Shown here in pieces: positions 4,951-6,096 of a stretch of DNA of 6,096 nt. Position 1 is the stretch's first letter. Each line of letters starts with the position of its first letter. The DNA is from Chromatiales bacterium. GTDB lineage: Bacteria > Pseudomonadota > Gammaproteobacteria > Thiohalospirales > Thiohalospiraceae. The DNA lies in the NCBI GenBank assembly GCA_026984715.1, contig JALSRO010000484.1, positions 1 through 6,096 on the forward strand, in the 5' to 3' direction. The notes under the pieces were generated by a model. The model saw nothing but the letters and a program-made list of their open reading frames with translations. It did no database searches and was not told the DNA's origin. The position numbers and the translations under genes were made by a program.

Positions 4951-6096
4951 TCAGCGGCCACGCCCAAGTATCGACCCCAGCACCCCCCGGATGATCTGCC
5001 GCCCCACCTGGCTGCCGATGGCCCGGGCCGCGCTCTTCAGAAATGATTCCATTACCGTCTGGCGTCCGCGGGAGCTGCTCCGGCTCGCGGTGGCCTGTTT
5101 CGCTTCCTTCTCGCTTGCAGCCTGTTCTGCACGCGCCTTGAGAATCTCGTAGGCTGACTCCCGATCGATGGACTGTTCGTAGATCCCTTTTACCAGCGAG
5201 TTCTCCATCAGCGCCCGGCGCTGTTCGGCGCCGATGGGGCCGATCTGGCTGTATGGAGGGCGTATCAAGGTGCGTTGTACCATGCCGGGGCGCCCCTTCT
5301 CATCCAGGGTGGATACCAGCGCCTCTCCAACGCCCAGGTCGGTAATCGCTTCCAGCGTGTCCAGCTCCGGATTGGTACGGAAGCTCTGAGCCGCAGCGCG
5401 TACCGCCTTCCGCTCACGCGGGGTGTAGGCCCGCAGGGCATGCTGGATGCGGTTTCCAAGCTGTGCCAGTACTGCGTCGGGAATGTCCAGGGGGTTCTGG
5501 GTGACGAAATAGACGCCGACCCCTTTTGAACGGATCAGGCGTACTACCTGTTCAATCTTGTCCAGCAGGGCATCGGGGGCGTCTTCGAAGATGAGATGGG
5601 CTTCGTCGAAGAACAACACGAGCCGCGGTTTTTCGGGATCACCGCTCTCCGGAAGCTGTTCGAACAGCTCCGAGAGCAGCCAGAGAAGAAAGGTAGCGTA
5701 GACCTGGGGGTTGTTGACCAACCGATCCGCGGCGAGGATGTTCAGTATGCCTCTCCCCTTCTCATCGGTCTGCATCAGATCCTGCAGATCGAGAGCCGGC
5801 TCCCCGAACAGCCGCTTTCCGCCCTGGTCTTCCAGGGATATGAGGCGGCGCTGGATGGCGCCCACGCTGGCGGCGGAGACGTTGCCATAGAGGGTGCGGA
5901 ACTCTCTGGCGTTTTCAGCTACATATTGAAGAATAGCGCGTAAGTCCTTGATGTCAAGCAGAAGCCAGCCGTTCTCATCCGCAACCCGAAAGATCAGCGC
6001 CAGTACCCCCTGCTGGGTTTCGTTCAGATTGAGCAGGCGGGTGAGCAACAGCGGCCCCATTTCGGAGATGGTGGTGCGGACCGGGTGCCCCTGCTC
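4951..6096 (-). CDS. yjgR: YjgR-family (DUF853, HerA-like) ATPase, N-terminus outside window
   Basis: The frame runs open through the right window edge, 12 codons past the ATG at 6060, so that ATG is internal. The 381 visible codons cover the C-terminal three quarters of a ~500-residue protein; the Walker A loop lies outside. Visible family marks, numbered in the fragment, are [20 protein letters not shown] (6-25), a Walker B strand LVLFFDEAH (159-167), the [14 protein letters not shown] stretch (189-202), and [14 protein letters not shown] (213-226) with a probable arginine finger. After a Lys/Ser-rich linker comes a conserved basic tail, [20 protein letters not shown]. These are the parts of a RecA-like motor related to HerA/FtsK. 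The cellular role of YjgR is not established. The stop is at 4951-4953; it is separated by 126 bases from the chemoreceptor gene, which seems to have its own promoter, and I see no strong terminator in that gap. Confidence 0.93.
   Translation of the reverse strand, partial: EQGHPVRTTISEMGPLLLTRLLNLNETQQGVLALIFRVADENGWLLLDIKDLRAILQYVAENAREFRTLYGNVSAASVGAIQRRLISLEDQGGKRLFGEPALDLQDLMQTDEKGRGILNILAADRLVNNPQVYATFLLWLLSELFEQLPESGDPEKPRLVLFFDEAHLIFEDAPDALLDKIEQVVRLIRSKGVGVYFVTQNPLDIPDAVLAQLGNRIQHALRAYTPRERKAVRAAAQSFRTNPELDTLEAITDLGVGEALVSTLDEKGRPGMVQRTLIRPPYSQIGPIGAEQRRALMENSLVKGIYEQSIDRESAYEILKARAEQAASEKEAKQATASRSSSRGRQTVMESFLKSAARAIGSQVGRQIIRGVLGSILGRGR

Noticed and set aside
4352..5152. 266-codon plus-strand open frame crossing the receptor start and intergenic gap
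   Set aside because: It is antisense to two well-recognised genes; its Ser/Ala/Arg/Leu-rich sequence mirrors coiled-coil codons and matches no family I recognise.

Overview
The window looks like chromosomal DNA of a GC-rich gammaproteobacterium. It carries the C-terminus of HrpA, a gammaproteobacterial-type SerB, a YjgR-family (DUF853) ATPase and chemotaxis genes, at roughly 60% GC by eye. The mix would fit a free-living or facultatively symbiotic motile member of a Chromatiales-like lineage, but genus and even order are guesses. There are no mobile elements, phage genes, tRNAs, rRNAs or CRISPR repeats, and gene density is high.

Layout, left to right. (1) 1-616, plus strand: the 3' end of hrpA, an ATP-dependent RNA helicase. 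(2) 617-806: a 190-base gap with a weak sigma-28-like motif. (3) 807-1643, plus: a CheR-type methyltransferase whose core fold motifs are intact but whose canonical N-terminal motif and CRN motif are altered, closed by a clear Rho-independent terminator (1709-1733). (4) 1734-1891: a short gap with a good sigma-70-like promoter and two inverted repeats. (5) 1892-3689, plus: a two-gene operon of serB (phosphoserine phosphatase) and a cation diffusion facilitator, spaced by 4 bases. (6) 3697-4824, minus: a soluble MCP-type chemoreceptor with a C-terminal zinc-binding CZB domain, convergent with the transporter gene at 7 bases and preceded by a good FliA (sigma-28) promoter candidate (4864-4889). 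(7) 4951-6096, minus: a yjgR-type ATPase gene cut by the right window edge.

How the genes fit together. hrpA, serB and yjgR are ordinary housekeeping or conserved genes with no evident shared pathway. The more suggestive subset is the CheR-like protein, the CZB receptor and the CDF metal transporter. A receptor with predicted zinc ligands lies tail-to-tail with a probable zinc/divalent-metal transporter, and a CheR-family enzyme lies about 2 kb away without CheA, CheW, CheY or CheB. This could be an orphan chemosensory pair supplied to a pathway encoded elsewhere, but the link is inference from proximity. I see no strong evidence of a wholly new system. The best lead is the divergent CheR.
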